NCBI RefSeq assembly: GCF_009711475.1
Contig: NZ_SMMD01000866.1
Span: 1-12,259, forward strand
Direction of reading: 5' to 3'
Length of the DNA: 12,259 nucleotides
From: Fulvivirga aurantia
GTDB taxonomy: Bacteria > Bacteroidota > Bacteroidia > Cytophagales > Cyclobacteriaceae
Part shown: positions 1 through 6,394 of the stretch, in pieces
Numbering within the stretch: position 1 is the first letter of the stretch
Layout: the number at the start of each line of letters is the position of its first letter
Notes under the pieces: generated by a model
What the model saw: only the letters and a program-made list of their open reading frames with translations
What the model was told of the DNA's origin: nothing
The model's database searches: none
Made by a program: the position numbers and the translations under genes

Positions 1-61
1 TCTTTGTTTTGATCTCAATTACCACATTGTTTTTGACTAGAATCACCCAAAGTTCTTTTTA

Positions 62-102
62 ACTCTTTGAGAAGCTTTGGGTCTTCTTTGCGTTCTTTGC
101 GC
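62..102. repeat. Degenerate CTTTG-rich short repeat beside the btuF stop codon
   Basis: The stretch contains CTTTG at 65-69, 75-79, 86-90 and 95-99, a spacing of 9 to 11 nt, and ends with an exact 9-nt tandem duplication, TTCTTTGCG at 84-92 and 93-101. It lies just downstream of the stop of the minus-strand substrate-binding protein gene. From memory, similar CGCAAAGAA-type low-complexity tracts are common between genes in Bacteroidota; that was not checked. The array may continue beyond the left window edge. Confidence 0.55.
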
Positions 103-111
103 AACATGCTT

Positions 112-1263
112 TTAATTTAATTTTGCATGGAAATATAGCTCCTGGTCCTCTATCAGCTCGGGGTGTAAAATTTTTACTAAATCGCTTAAAATAAGGTCTG
201 GTCTCAGATAGCCAAGTTCTAAAAATATATTGCCGCCTTTTGCACCCTTTCTGGCACTGTATGTATAGACATTGCCCTGTTTAAAAGCTTCGAAATTAGC
301 ATATCGTTCGTCACTTGCAGTCATAGATTTTAGTGACTCGTAGGAGGCTACACCTATCCAAAAGTCAGCGTCATTGGCTTTCTCATAAACTGCTTCAAAA
401 CTCAATTCCAAATAGGACGATGAAGAGTCTTCAGACCAGATATAATTACCGCCAGCATCTCTTAAAATTTTAGCTGCGTAGTTGCGTCCACCAGGGAGGT
501 ACCAGGTATCTCCATAAACTACTCCACTTAAAACCGAAGGATTAACTTCAGCTTGTTTAACTTTCTCCTTTAGCATGGTGTAGTTGCGCTCAATTTCTGA
601 AAATACAGAGTCGGCCATTTTTTCTTTATTAAAGAATAAGGCCATAAACTTAATCCACTCTGCTCGCCCCAGTGGGTGTGGCTCGATGTACTCTGCATTG
701 ATTACTACAGGTACACCTGCATTTTGCATTTGTTTAAACTGCCCGTAATTATTACTCATGGTGTAAGCCATGACCAACTCTGGTTCGGCACTCACCAACA
801 GTTCCAGATTCATTTCTTTATCCACGCCTAATTCCATGACTTTTCCGGAGTCAATTCGCTGTCGCATCTTTTCTGAGCTAATGTAATCGAGCGTAGGAAA
901 ACCTACCAGGGAACTGGTCTCATCAATATGATTCAACAATGGTATATGCGTGGTGGAAGTGCAGACAATTTTTTCGATGGGAACCTCAATCACTTGTACG
1001 TCAGCATCATGCTTGGGTACAGGATCACCTTTTTGTACCAATAAATATTTAAAACCCTGCTCCGCATTTTTGTATGGAGTTGGAACTTCTACCCATTTAG
1101 CTCCATCTTTATAACTCACAGTAAATCCCTCAGCATACTTTACGGAAGTCTTATGTAGTGCGTCTGCTGGTCTTTCAACACTATTTTCAGATTGTTTATT
1201 GTTTGATTGAGAGCAACCAAAAATAAATAGGTTTAAAATTAATAGTAGATGGGTCGACTTCAT
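112..1263 (-). CDS. btuF: BtuF-like corrinoid ABC transporter substrate-binding lipoprotein
   Basis: This is a 383-residue periplasmic binding protein of the BtuF/FepB (Peripl_BP_2) type. The N-terminus is a lipoprotein signal: a hydrophobic stretch followed by the lipobox FIFGC, with the acylated Cys at residue 17. The binding domain runs from about residue 95 to 370, starting at VPIEKIVCTST and including the LVSAEPELVMAY segment, typical of the first lobe where these proteins describe a ligand position. It presumably passes cobalamin or another corrinoid from the periplasm to an inner-membrane BtuCD importer. The cobalamin assignment rests mainly on context: the gene diverges from a cobalamin riboswitch and a btuB-like receptor. 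An iron-siderophore binding protein is the main alternative. No btuC or btuD is in the window; they could lie left of the edge. The ATG at 1261-1263 directly precedes the signal peptide. The gene is not downstream of the riboswitch, so it has a separate promoter. Confidence 0.82.
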   Translation of the reverse strand: MKSTHLLLILNLFIFGCSQSNNKQSENSVERPADALHKTSVKYAEGFTVSYKDGAKWVEVPTPYKNAEQGFKYLLVQKGDPVPKHDADVQVIEVPIEKIVCTSTTHIPLLNHIDETSSLVGFPTLDYISSEKMRQRIDSGKVMELGVDKEMNLELLVSAEPELVMAYTMSNNYGQFKQMQNAGVPVVINAEYIEPHPLGRAEWIKFMALFFNKEKMADSVFSEIERNYTMLKEKVKQAEVNPSVLSGVVYGDTWYLPGGRNYAAKILRDAGGNYIWSEDSSSSYLELSFEAVYEKANDADFWIGVASYESLKSMTASDERYANFEAFKQGNVYTYSARKGAKGGNIFLELGYLRPDLILSDLVKILHPELIEDQELYFHAKLN

Positions 1264-1284
1264 GAGATGTTTAGTTTTGACGCA

Positions 1285-1292
1285 ACAATATT
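1285..1292 (-). promoter_or_regulatory. Candidate -7 box for the btuF-like gene
   Basis: Read on the minus strand this is TAATATTG, one mismatch from the Bacteroidota -7 consensus TAnnTTTG, about 20 nt upstream of the btuF-like ATG. No convincing -33 element is visible, so this is a weak call based on position and similarity only. Confidence 0.3.
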
Positions 1293-1296
1293 AAAC

Positions 1297-1318
1297 ATTT
1301 TAGTTTCTCCACTAAAAT
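1297..1318. promoter_or_regulatory. 8-6-8 dyad (candidate operator) between btuF and btuB
   Basis: ATTTTAGT at 1297-1304 and ACTAAAAT at 1311-1318 form a perfect 8-bp inverted repeat around a 6-nt spacer. It ends 6 bp before the -7 box that drives the riboswitch and lies just upstream of the candidate -7 box of btuF, so a protein bound here could control both directions. The regulator is unknown, and AT-rich dyads can arise by chance. Confidence 0.35.
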
Positions 1319-1324
1319 ATTTAC

Positions 1325-1332
1325 TACCTTTG
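1325..1332 (+). promoter_or_regulatory. Bacteroidota-type -7 promoter box for the riboswitch-btuB-btuG transcript
   Basis: TACCTTTG fits the Bacteroidota sigma-A -7 consensus TAnnTTTG exactly. It would start transcription near 1337-1341, directly ahead of the riboswitch 5' end. A clear TTG -33 element is not obvious. Confidence 0.6.
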
Positions 1333-1343
1333 CACCAGATTAT

Positions 1344-1541
1344 TGGTTCTGAAGTCGATCAACTATCGATTTTAGATTAAAAGGGAACCTCGTGATCTTA
1401 GAAAAAGAAATTCGAGGGCTGTACCCGCAACTGTGATCCCACCCTAGCCATAGCTAGCGGACATTCGCTTCAGTCAACTTACCACTGTCCAGATATTTGA
1501 GACGGGAAGGTCCTGAAGTTGGGAAAGCCAGGAGACCTGCC
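1344..1541 (+). ncRNA. Cobalamin riboswitch (aptamer)
   Basis: The leader contains the conserved blocks of the cobalamin aptamer in the correct order: a GGTTCTGAAG-like 5' strand near 1345, AAGGGAA at 1381-1387, GGGCTGTACCCGCAACTGTG at 1416-1435, the CCACTGTC segment near 1482, GACGGGAAGGTCCTGAAG at 1501-1518, and the B12 box AGCCAGGAGACCTGCC at 1526-1541. The 5' and 3' strands (GGTTCTGAAG, CAGGAGACCTGCC) are placed as in known family members. Adenosylcobalamin or a related corrinoid would be the ligand, and binding would lower expression of the downstream receptor and surface lipoprotein. The aptamer is directly preceded by a -7 box and followed by a candidate expression platform. The 5' boundary is approximate. 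Confidence 0.96.
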
Positions 1542-1558
1542 ATGATCATTTTTAAAGT

Positions 1559-1627
1559 AAAGCTTTCGGGAGTTATGGCTTGGCATAAGATCAATATCTT
1601 GTACCATTTTATTTTTCGAAAAGCTTT
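1559..1627 (+). promoter_or_regulatory. Candidate riboswitch expression platform with terminator-like hairpin
   Basis: Between the B12 box and the btuB start lies a hairpin with arms TGGCATAAGAT (1581-1591) and ATCTTGTACCA (1596-1606), a 4-nt loop, one mismatch and one G-U pair. It is followed by a T-rich run TTTTATTTTT at 1607-1616, which resembles an intrinsic terminator. An outer pairing is also possible between AAAGCTTTCG (1559-1568) and CGAAAAGCTTT (1617-1627). This would allow transcription control, although many Gram-negative cobalamin riboswitches act on translation instead. The stem is rather AU-rich, so the terminator reading is uncertain. Confidence 0.4.
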
Positions 1628-1651
1628 GGCGTAAATCATTTGTGTCAAAGT

Positions 1652-3562
1652 ATGAGGATTAAAAGTATTACTATAGGCTTAGTGATTCTGACCTGTTTTC
1701 AATTGCAGGCTCAGGATATCGTAAAGGATACCTTGCTTCTTGATGGAGTCAATGTGTTCTCTTCGCGCCTGGAAGAATACGGAACAGCTGATAAAGTGGT
1801 AGAGCTGGAGGGTAAGGCTATTGATTTTAGTCAGCAGACTAACCTAAGCGACTTACTAAAAAGATATTCTGCCCTCAATATCCGTTCTTACGGAGTAGGT
1901 GGCCTGTCTACAGTCTCTTTCCGAGGGGCTGGTAGTAGCCAGTCGGCAGTTCTATGGGAGGGGGTGAGTTTGCAGAGTCCAACCAATGGAAGTGCAGACC
2001 TCAGCATGATCCCAATTTCTTTTATAGACAATGTGGCTCTTCAGTATGGAGCAGGGAGTGCAATGTTTGGGAGTGGTGTAATAGGCGGCTCTATTCAAAT
2101 CTCTACTCAAGACCAGGTATTTAAACAAAACCCATTTAGCCTTGAGCTACTACAGCAAGTAGGCAGCTTTGATAGGACTTACTCAGGCATCAACATTTCA
2201 AAATCTAATGAAAATTATGCCTTCACATTTAGGGCTTTCAATGAGTATGCAACAAACGATTTTCCTTATTATAACCGATTCTCTCAGAGTGAAGTAACTA
2301 TGACCAACTCTGCCGTACACCGGTATGGTGTCATGGTCGAACCTTCCTTCAGAATCAATGATCAAAGCGATATTAAAATCAAATATTGGGGACAAAGTAA
2401 TGCAGTTGAGTTACCACCAACGGCCGGGCAGTCTCAGCAACGGGATGACAAACAAGACGATGTATTCCACAGAACAACTGCTATCTATACGCGTGACGTA
2501 GTTTCTGGTAGACTCAAAGCACAGTCTAGCTGGTTATACGGCAAGCTTATTTATAACCATAATGCACCAAGCATTTCTAATATGTGGATTAATGAAGTGC
2601 AATCAGATTTTGTGCTGCCACAAACCACACGACTCCAGGTTGGGATAAACTACACTTACGAAACGGCCGAAGTAAATAGCTATGGTGGGATTGCGCCATC
2701 TCGTAATCAAGCGGCACTTTTTGCTTTATTGAAAAAACTATTTTGGGATAAGGTTGAAGTTGCTGTTTCGGCAAGAGAAGTGTTGGTTGATGGAGAAACC
2801 ACACCATTTGTACCGTCTTTGGGTATCAACTACCAAATGCGACCTAACTATGCACTTAAATTTAAAGCTGCTCGAAGTTTTAGAATCCCAACATTTAATG
2901 ACTTGTACTGGGTAAGTGGTACAGATAGTGGCAATCCTGATTTGCGTCCTGAAAAAGGCGTAAGCCTGGAAGTGGGTCAAATATTTGAGCTTGGAGAAAA
3001 TAATCAGTTTAATGTAGAGGTTACAGCATTTAGCAATTACATCAACGATTGGATTCAGTGGCAACCTAATGATCAAGGCAACTGGAGGCCGGTAAATGTT
3101 GTGGAGGCATGGCTCAGAGGTGTGGAGGCTTCAGGCGATTATAAGGTCTCTTTCAATAAAGATCTGGGGCTGTTTATCACCGCACATTATACCTACACTA
3201 AGGCTACAAAAGAAAAAATTGAGGAAGATGGTAACGAGGCTGACCTCGGTAATCAATTGATATATGTACCAACACATCAGGGGGTGTTTACTGCCAGCCT
3301 ACAGTATCATCAATTTATGCTTTCTGTAAACCAGTCTTTCACTGGCAATCAATACACCACAGCTGATAATAATGAAAGGTGGCAACTTGATGATTATTCG
3401 CTAACAGATGTATCAGTAAAATACCAATGGCAGAAGGGCAAACATGCTTTTGACCTGGCTTTTAGAGTAAATAATGCCTGGGACAATGACTATGAGGCAC
3501 GAAGCACTTACCCTATGCCAGGTAGACACTACAACTTAAGTTTAAACTATACTTTTAACTAA
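1652..3562 (+). CDS. btuB: BtuB-like TonB-dependent corrinoid receptor
   Basis: This is a 636-residue outer-membrane TonB-dependent receptor. The ATG at 1652 opens a typical Sec signal peptide (MRIKSITIGL, hydrophobic core, cleavage near LQAQ). An upstream in-frame TTG at 1640 adds only four residues before it, so the ATG is preferred. The plug domain spans about residues 45-150, with the LSDLLKRYS and STVSFRGAGSSQSAVLWEGV segments typical of the family. The rest is the beta-barrel, including the SFRIPTFNDLYW and GNPDLRPEKG segments found in TonB receptors, and it ends in alternating aromatic residues (YNLSLNYTFN) as expected for barrel insertion. A cobalamin substrate is inferred from the riboswitch directly upstream and from the BtuG-like gene 6 bp downstream. 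The length fits the compact BtuB/siderophore class; there is no SusC-style N-terminal carboxypeptidase-like extension. Confidence 0.92.
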   Translation: MRIKSITIGLVILTCFQLQAQDIVKDTLLLDGVNVFSSRLEEYGTADKVVELEGKAIDFSQQTNLSDLLKRYSALNIRSYGVGGLSTVSFRGAGSSQSAVLWEGVSLQSPTNGSADLSMIPISFIDNVALQYGAGSAMFGSGVIGGSIQISTQDQVFKQNPFSLELLQQVGSFDRTYSGINISKSNENYAFTFRAFNEYATNDFPYYNRFSQSEVTMTNSAVHRYGVMVEPSFRINDQSDIKIKYWGQSNAVELPPTAGQSQQRDDKQDDVFHRTTAIYTRDVVSGRLKAQSSWLYGKLIYNHNAPSISNMWINEVQSDFVLPQTTRLQVGINYTYETAEVNSYGGIAPSRNQAALFALLKKLFWDKVEVAVSAREVLVDGETTPFVPSLGINYQMRPNYALKFKAARSFRIPTFNDLYWVSGTDSGNPDLRPEKGVSLEVGQIFELGENNQFNVEVTAFSNYINDWIQWQPNDQGNWRPVNVVEAWLRGVEASGDYKVSFNKDLGLFITAHYTYTKATKEKIEEDGNEADLGNQLIYVPTHQGVFTASLQYHQFMLSVNQSFTGNQYTTADNNERWQLDDYSLTDVSVKYQWQKGKHAFDLAFRVNNAWDNDYEARSTYPMPGRHYNLSLNYTFN

Positions 3563-3568
3563 TAACCA

Positions 3569-4672
3569 ATGAAAATCAACAACAATCCATTTCGTATTTT
3601 AAGTCTACTGTTATTTGGACTTATCTTCTTCACTGCCTGTTCTGATGATGATAGGGTAACCCCTTCTACACCAGGAGAAGACGGTTATTTCATTCTAAAC
3701 GAAGGGGCGTTTGGTGCGGGAAACGCCAGCCTTTCTTTTTATGACAAAGAAACCGGCACTATGCAGAATGATGTTTTCTTTAAAGCCAACAGTCGTGATC
3801 TTGGAGATCAGGCGCAATCTATGACCATTATAGACAGCTTCGGATATATTGTCGTGCAGGGTTCTGCCAAAATTGAGGTAATTAACCTGGAGGATTATAA
3901 AACTGTAACTACCATAGACACTGAAGACGGACTGGTTTCTCCTCGTTATATCATTGAAGTAAGCGACAATAAAGCCTACGTTTCAGACTGGGGAAGTGAC
4001 GGACTCACAGGAACTGTAAAGGTATTGGATCTGGAGACAAATGATATAACGAAATCAATAGCTACCGGGGCAGGCGCTAACACAATGGTCAAATTAAATG
4101 ACAGAGTCTATGTAGCAAATGGTGGCGGCTATGGCTCAGATAATACAATTTCTGTAATCAATTCTACTACCGATGAACTGATTACTAATATTGAAGTAGG
4201 AGATAACCCAAAAGCACTTCAAGTAGACGCAGCGAGTAACCTTTGGGTAGCCGGCTCTGGAAAGATCGCCTACAATGCCGATTGGTCGGTAAATCTTGAA
4301 GAAACCACACCAGGATTCTTAGCAAAAATTAATACTGCTAGCGATCAGGTGGAGTTTATTGTTAATATGACAGAGAAGAGTGTTGGCCCGGGTAATTTAT
4401 CAATAGGGCCCGATGGTGATATGCTATATTTCAATTATAATGGAGGTATTTATACTGCAAATACTACTCAAGAGGCCTCTGATTTTCAGATATCATCATT
4501 TATTGAAAAAAGCTTTTATGGCTTTGGCGTAGATCCATCTACAGGTGATTTTATAGGTGGTGAAGCTCCTGATTTTACAAGTGGCGGTAAAGTTTACCAA
4601 TATACAGAGTCAGGAGATTTAGGCGATGAGTACCAAGTAGGAATTGCCCCAAATAGTGTGATTTTTAAATAA
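3569..4672 (+). CDS. btuG: BtuG-like surface lipoprotein (YncE/DUF5074-type beta-propeller)
   Basis: This is a 367-residue lipoprotein with a hydrophobic signal and lipobox FTAC (Cys 24). The Cys is followed by SDDD, an acidic stretch like the lipoprotein export signals that send Bacteroidota lipoproteins to the cell surface. The mature part is made of repeated blade-like units, for example GYIVVQGSAKIEVINLEDYK, KAYVSDWG, KVLDLETND, RVYVANGGG and TISVINSTTDELITNIEVGDNPKAL, which is the YncE/DUF5074 propeller pattern. In Bacteroides, BtuG proteins of this fold, encoded beside btuB, bind cobalamin very tightly and sit on BtuB. The 6-bp gap to the btuB-like gene and the shared riboswitch support the same role here. 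The B12 ligand is inferred from context; a generic YncE-like surface protein is the alternative. Confidence 0.82.
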   Translation: MKINNNPFRILSLLLFGLIFFTACSDDDRVTPSTPGEDGYFILNEGAFGAGNASLSFYDKETGTMQNDVFFKANSRDLGDQAQSMTIIDSFGYIVVQGSAKIEVINLEDYKTVTTIDTEDGLVSPRYIIEVSDNKAYVSDWGSDGLTGTVKVLDLETNDITKSIATGAGANTMVKLNDRVYVANGGGYGSDNTISVINSTTDELITNIEVGDNPKALQVDAASNLWVAGSGKIAYNADWSVNLEETTPGFLAKINTASDQVEFIVNMTEKSVGPGNLSIGPDGDMLYFNYNGGIYTANTTQEASDFQISSFIEKSFYGFGVDPSTGDFIGGEAPDFTSGGKVYQYTESGDLGDEYQVGIAPNSVIFK

Positions 4673-4721
4673 TCTAGATACATTTAATCAGTGTCTGCAT
4701 CAGTAATGAAAATTTAGACTA

Positions 4722-4886
4722 ATGCCCGAGCAAGAAGACGATGACTTATTTTACATTGAAAACGGCCTATACGTTTTCACTGAAAAATATCATTTAAAAA
4801 GAGGCTACTGCTGCAGAAGTGGGTGCAGACACTGTCCTTACGGTTATAAAAAAGATAAAGATGAGCGAACTGGAAAAAAGGATTGA
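4722..4886 (+). CDS. Small Cys-rich DUF5522 family protein
   Basis: This 54-residue protein starts at the ATG at 4722 and ends at TGA 4884-4886. It contains the family's signature: FTEKYHLKRGYCCRSGCRHC followed by PYGYKK. Four cysteines (residues 30, 31, 35 and 39) and a histidine suggest binding of zinc, iron or an Fe-S centre, but no function is known to me. The tail is lysine-rich. Its last 26 bp overlap the start of the thioesterase gene in another frame, suggesting translational coupling. It lies 49 bp after the BtuG-like gene and may be read through from the riboswitch-controlled transcript. An 11-bp inverted repeat links its leader to the DNA encoding the Cys motif. Confidence 0.85.
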   Translation: MPEQEDDDLFYIENGLYVFTEKYHLKRGYCCRSGCRHCPYGYKKDKDERTGKKD

Positions 4887-5247
4887 GAACTCTAAAACCT
4901 CCATTTTTAAAGCTGTATTTCCAAACACAACTAACCATTACGATACCTTATTTGGAGGTACAGCCCTACAGTTGATGGATGAGGTGGCGTTTATAACAGC
5001 TACAAGATTTGCAAGAAAAAGAGTGGTAACAGTGTCTTCTGAGCGAGTGGATTTTAAGCAGCCGATACCAGCTGGAACCCTGGTTGAGTTATTGGGTAAG
5101 GTCGTGCACGTGGGCAATACCAGTTTGAAGGTGCAAGTAGAAATTTTTATCGAGCAAATGTATTCTGAAGATCGTGAGCAGGCCATTAATGGTGAGTTTA
5201 CCTTTGTGGCTATTGATAATGCGAAAAATCCTGTTAGTGTAATTTAG
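4861..5247 (+). CDS. Hotdog-fold acyl-CoA thioesterase (YciA/ACOT type)
   Basis: This 128-residue protein hydrolyses acyl-CoA thioesters to free acid and CoA in the cytoplasm. It has the acyl-CoA hydrolase hotdog pattern: an N-terminal FPNTTNHYDTLFGG segment (residues 20-33) with the usual Asn and the Gly-Gly turn, LMDEVA (38-43) on the central helix with the acidic catalytic candidate D40, VTVSSERVDFKQPIPAGT (56-73), and GKVVHVGNTSLKVQVE (79-94). The length is that of a single hotdog domain, which usually assembles as a hexamer. I chose the ATG at 4861, because an upstream in-frame GTG at 4819 would add a non-homologous extension lying wholly inside the DUF5522 gene. The 26-bp overlap with that gene suggests an operon. 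The acyl-chain specificity cannot be read from sequence. Confidence 0.88.
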   Translation: MSELEKRIENSKTSIFKAVFPNTTNHYDTLFGGTALQLMDEVAFITATRFARKRVVTVSSERVDFKQPIPAGTLVELLGKVVHVGNTSLKVQVEIFIEQMYSEDREQAINGEFTFVAIDNAKNPVSVI

Positions 5248-5262
5248 TTATTGGTTATAAGG
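5246..5262. repeat. Remnant of TTATTGG-type low-complexity sequence upstream of the four-helix gene
   Basis: TAGTTATTGGTTATAAG contains two copies of GTTAT 7 nt apart and begins within the thioesterase stop codon region. It resembles the reverse complement of the AATAACT-rich sequence after the four-helix-bundle gene, so the gene appears to be bracketed by related A/T-rich repeats. It is too short to be certain. Confidence 0.3.
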
Positions 5263-5280
5263 AAACATGTTATTTGCATA

Positions 5281-5646
5281 ATGCATTCATTTGAAGAGTT
5301 ATTTGCATGGAAAAAGGCAAGAGCATTTAGAAGTGAGATATCAGGAGTGGTCAAAAAGTTTCCTTCTGACGAGAAATATAGGCTAACTGACCAGATTTTG
5401 AGATCCTCAAGGTCAGTTACAGCTAATATTGCCGAAGGGTTTGGTAGGTTTCATTATCAGGAAAACATTCAGTTTTGTAGGCAAGCAAGAGGTTCTTTAT
5501 TTGAAGTTTTGGACCATCTTATCTGTGCAAAAGATGAAAAATTGATTAGTGTTCCAGAGTTAAAGTCACTTCGAGAACAATTTGATGAATGTCTTAAAGT
5601 TTTAAATGGATATATAGCATATTTAAAAAAGGCTAAGCTGAATTAA
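5281..5646 (+). CDS. Four-helix-bundle protein of the 23S rRNA intervening-sequence (TIGR02436) family
   Basis: This is a 121-residue, fully helical protein. It shows the family pattern: ELFAWKKARAF near the N-terminus (residues 5-15), LTDQILRSSRSVTANIAEGF (35-54) with the hallmark NIAEGFGR at 49-56, then RQARGSLFEVLDHL (67-80) and a C-terminal helix. The family was first seen in 23S rRNA intervening sequences and also includes the Avd accessory proteins of diversity-generating retroelements, but most copies in Bacteroidota are free-standing with no known function. No reverse transcriptase or 23S rRNA is in this window. The ATG at 5281 fits the family start; an upstream TTG at 5251 would add ten non-homologous residues. 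Degenerate A/T-rich repeats flank the gene, which suggests it was inserted between its neighbours. Confidence 0.92.
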   Translation: MHSFEELFAWKKARAFRSEISGVVKKFPSDEKYRLTDQILRSSRSVTANIAEGFGRFHYQENIQFCRQARGSLFEVLDHLICAKDEKLISVPELKSLREQFDECLKVLNGYIAYLKKAKLN

Positions 5647-5676
5647 TAACTCAATTACTTAATAATTGAATAACTT
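5645..5676. repeat. Four degenerate A/T-rich octamers joining two genes
   Basis: AATAACTC, AATTACTT, AATAATTG and AATAACTT follow one another from 5645 to 5676. The first overlaps the stop codon of the four-helix-bundle gene, and the third supplies the TTG start of the PP-loop gene. The pattern is an 8-nt period with strong first-position AA. Confidence 0.5.
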
Positions 5677-6394
5677 AAATACAAAACCTAAAATATCAGT
5701 AGCATGGAGTGGTGGTAAAGATTCGATGCTGGCCTTGCATAGGGTGCTGCAGTCAGGTGCTTATAAAGTTGATCATCTGCACACGGTGATAGACGCAGAC
5801 CTAAAGCGAGTTGGGCTACATGGAGTTTCCGAAAAACTAATAGACCATCAGGCAGCAAGTTTGGGTATACCTTTAGAAAAGCTCTATCTAAAGGCGAGCG
5901 AGGGGCATCAAAACTATGAGCAGCTCATGAATGCTTACTTTGCTGATTTAGAAAACGAGGATTTTGAAGGGGTACTTTATGGAGATATCTTTTTAGAAGA
6001 CCTTAAGAGCTATCGTGAGAAGATGCTTCAGCACGCAGGCCTAACCGGTTATTACCCGCTTTGGGGTGAGCCAACAAACAAGCTTATAGAAGAATTCATT
6101 GATGCTGGTTATAAAACTAAAGTCTGTGCTGCCAATGCTGAATTTTTCAAAGACGAAGACTTAGGAAAAACCATCGATAGAAAGTTTATTGAAGCCTTAA
6201 CCGAAAAAGTAGACGTGTGTGGTGAAAATGGTGAGTTTCATACCTTCGTTTATGATGGACCGATGTTTAGCTATCCACTTTCCGTAGATGTAAAAGAAGT
6301 GGTGTCAAAGGAATATAGCTACAACAAGAAGAATGATGATGGGTCTATCGAAAATATTAAATCCACTTTTCTCTTCGGTGAATTAGACTTCTAA
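5666..6394 (+). CDS. Dph6-related PP-loop ATP pyrophosphatase (COG2102-like)
   Basis: This 242-residue protein has the PP-loop SGGKDS at residues 15-20, the N-type ATP pyrophosphatase signature that adenylates a substrate and releases pyrophosphate. It continues with the family's EGVLYGDIFLEDLK segment, PLWGEPTNKLIEEF, KTKVCAANAEFF and the conserved CGENGEFHTFVYDGPMF (about residues 194-210). Eukaryotic and archaeal relatives amidate diphthine on EF-2 (diphthine-ammonia ligase), but bacteria lack diphthamide, so the substrate here is unknown. Upstream in frame is a stop codon at 5663-5665, and no ATG precedes the PP-loop, so the only usual start is TTG at 5666, inside an octamer repeat. The last codons and stop run into the heptamer array. 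Its location between B12 uptake genes and meaB makes a B12-related amidation conceivable, as inference only. Confidence 0.82.
   Translation: MNNLNTKPKISVAWSGGKDSMLALHRVLQSGAYKVDHLHTVIDADLKRVGLHGVSEKLIDHQAASLGIPLEKLYLKASEGHQNYEQLMNAYFADLENEDFEGVLYGDIFLEDLKSYREKMLQHAGLTGYYPLWGEPTNKLIEEFIDAGYKTKVCAANAEFFKDEDLGKTIDRKFIEALTEKVDVCGENGEFHTFVYDGPMFSYPLSVDVKEVVSKEYSYNKKNDDGSIENIKSTFLFGELDF

Noticed and set aside
1454..1648. Minus-strand ORF of 64 codons
   Set aside because: It lies inside the riboswitch and its expression platform, has no recognisable protein features, and the DNA there is explained by the RNA structure.
1640..1651. Upstream TTG start for the BtuB-like receptor
   Set aside because: It adds only four residues before a well-formed signal peptide that starts at the ATG at 1652.
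4819..4860. GTG start extending the thioesterase by 14 residues
   Set aside because: The extension is the out-of-frame reading of the DUF5522 Cys motif; the family start matches the ATG at 4861.
5281..5646. Diversity-generating retroelement (the four-helix protein as Avd)
   Set aside because: No reverse transcriptase and no template/variable repeat pair is visible in the window.
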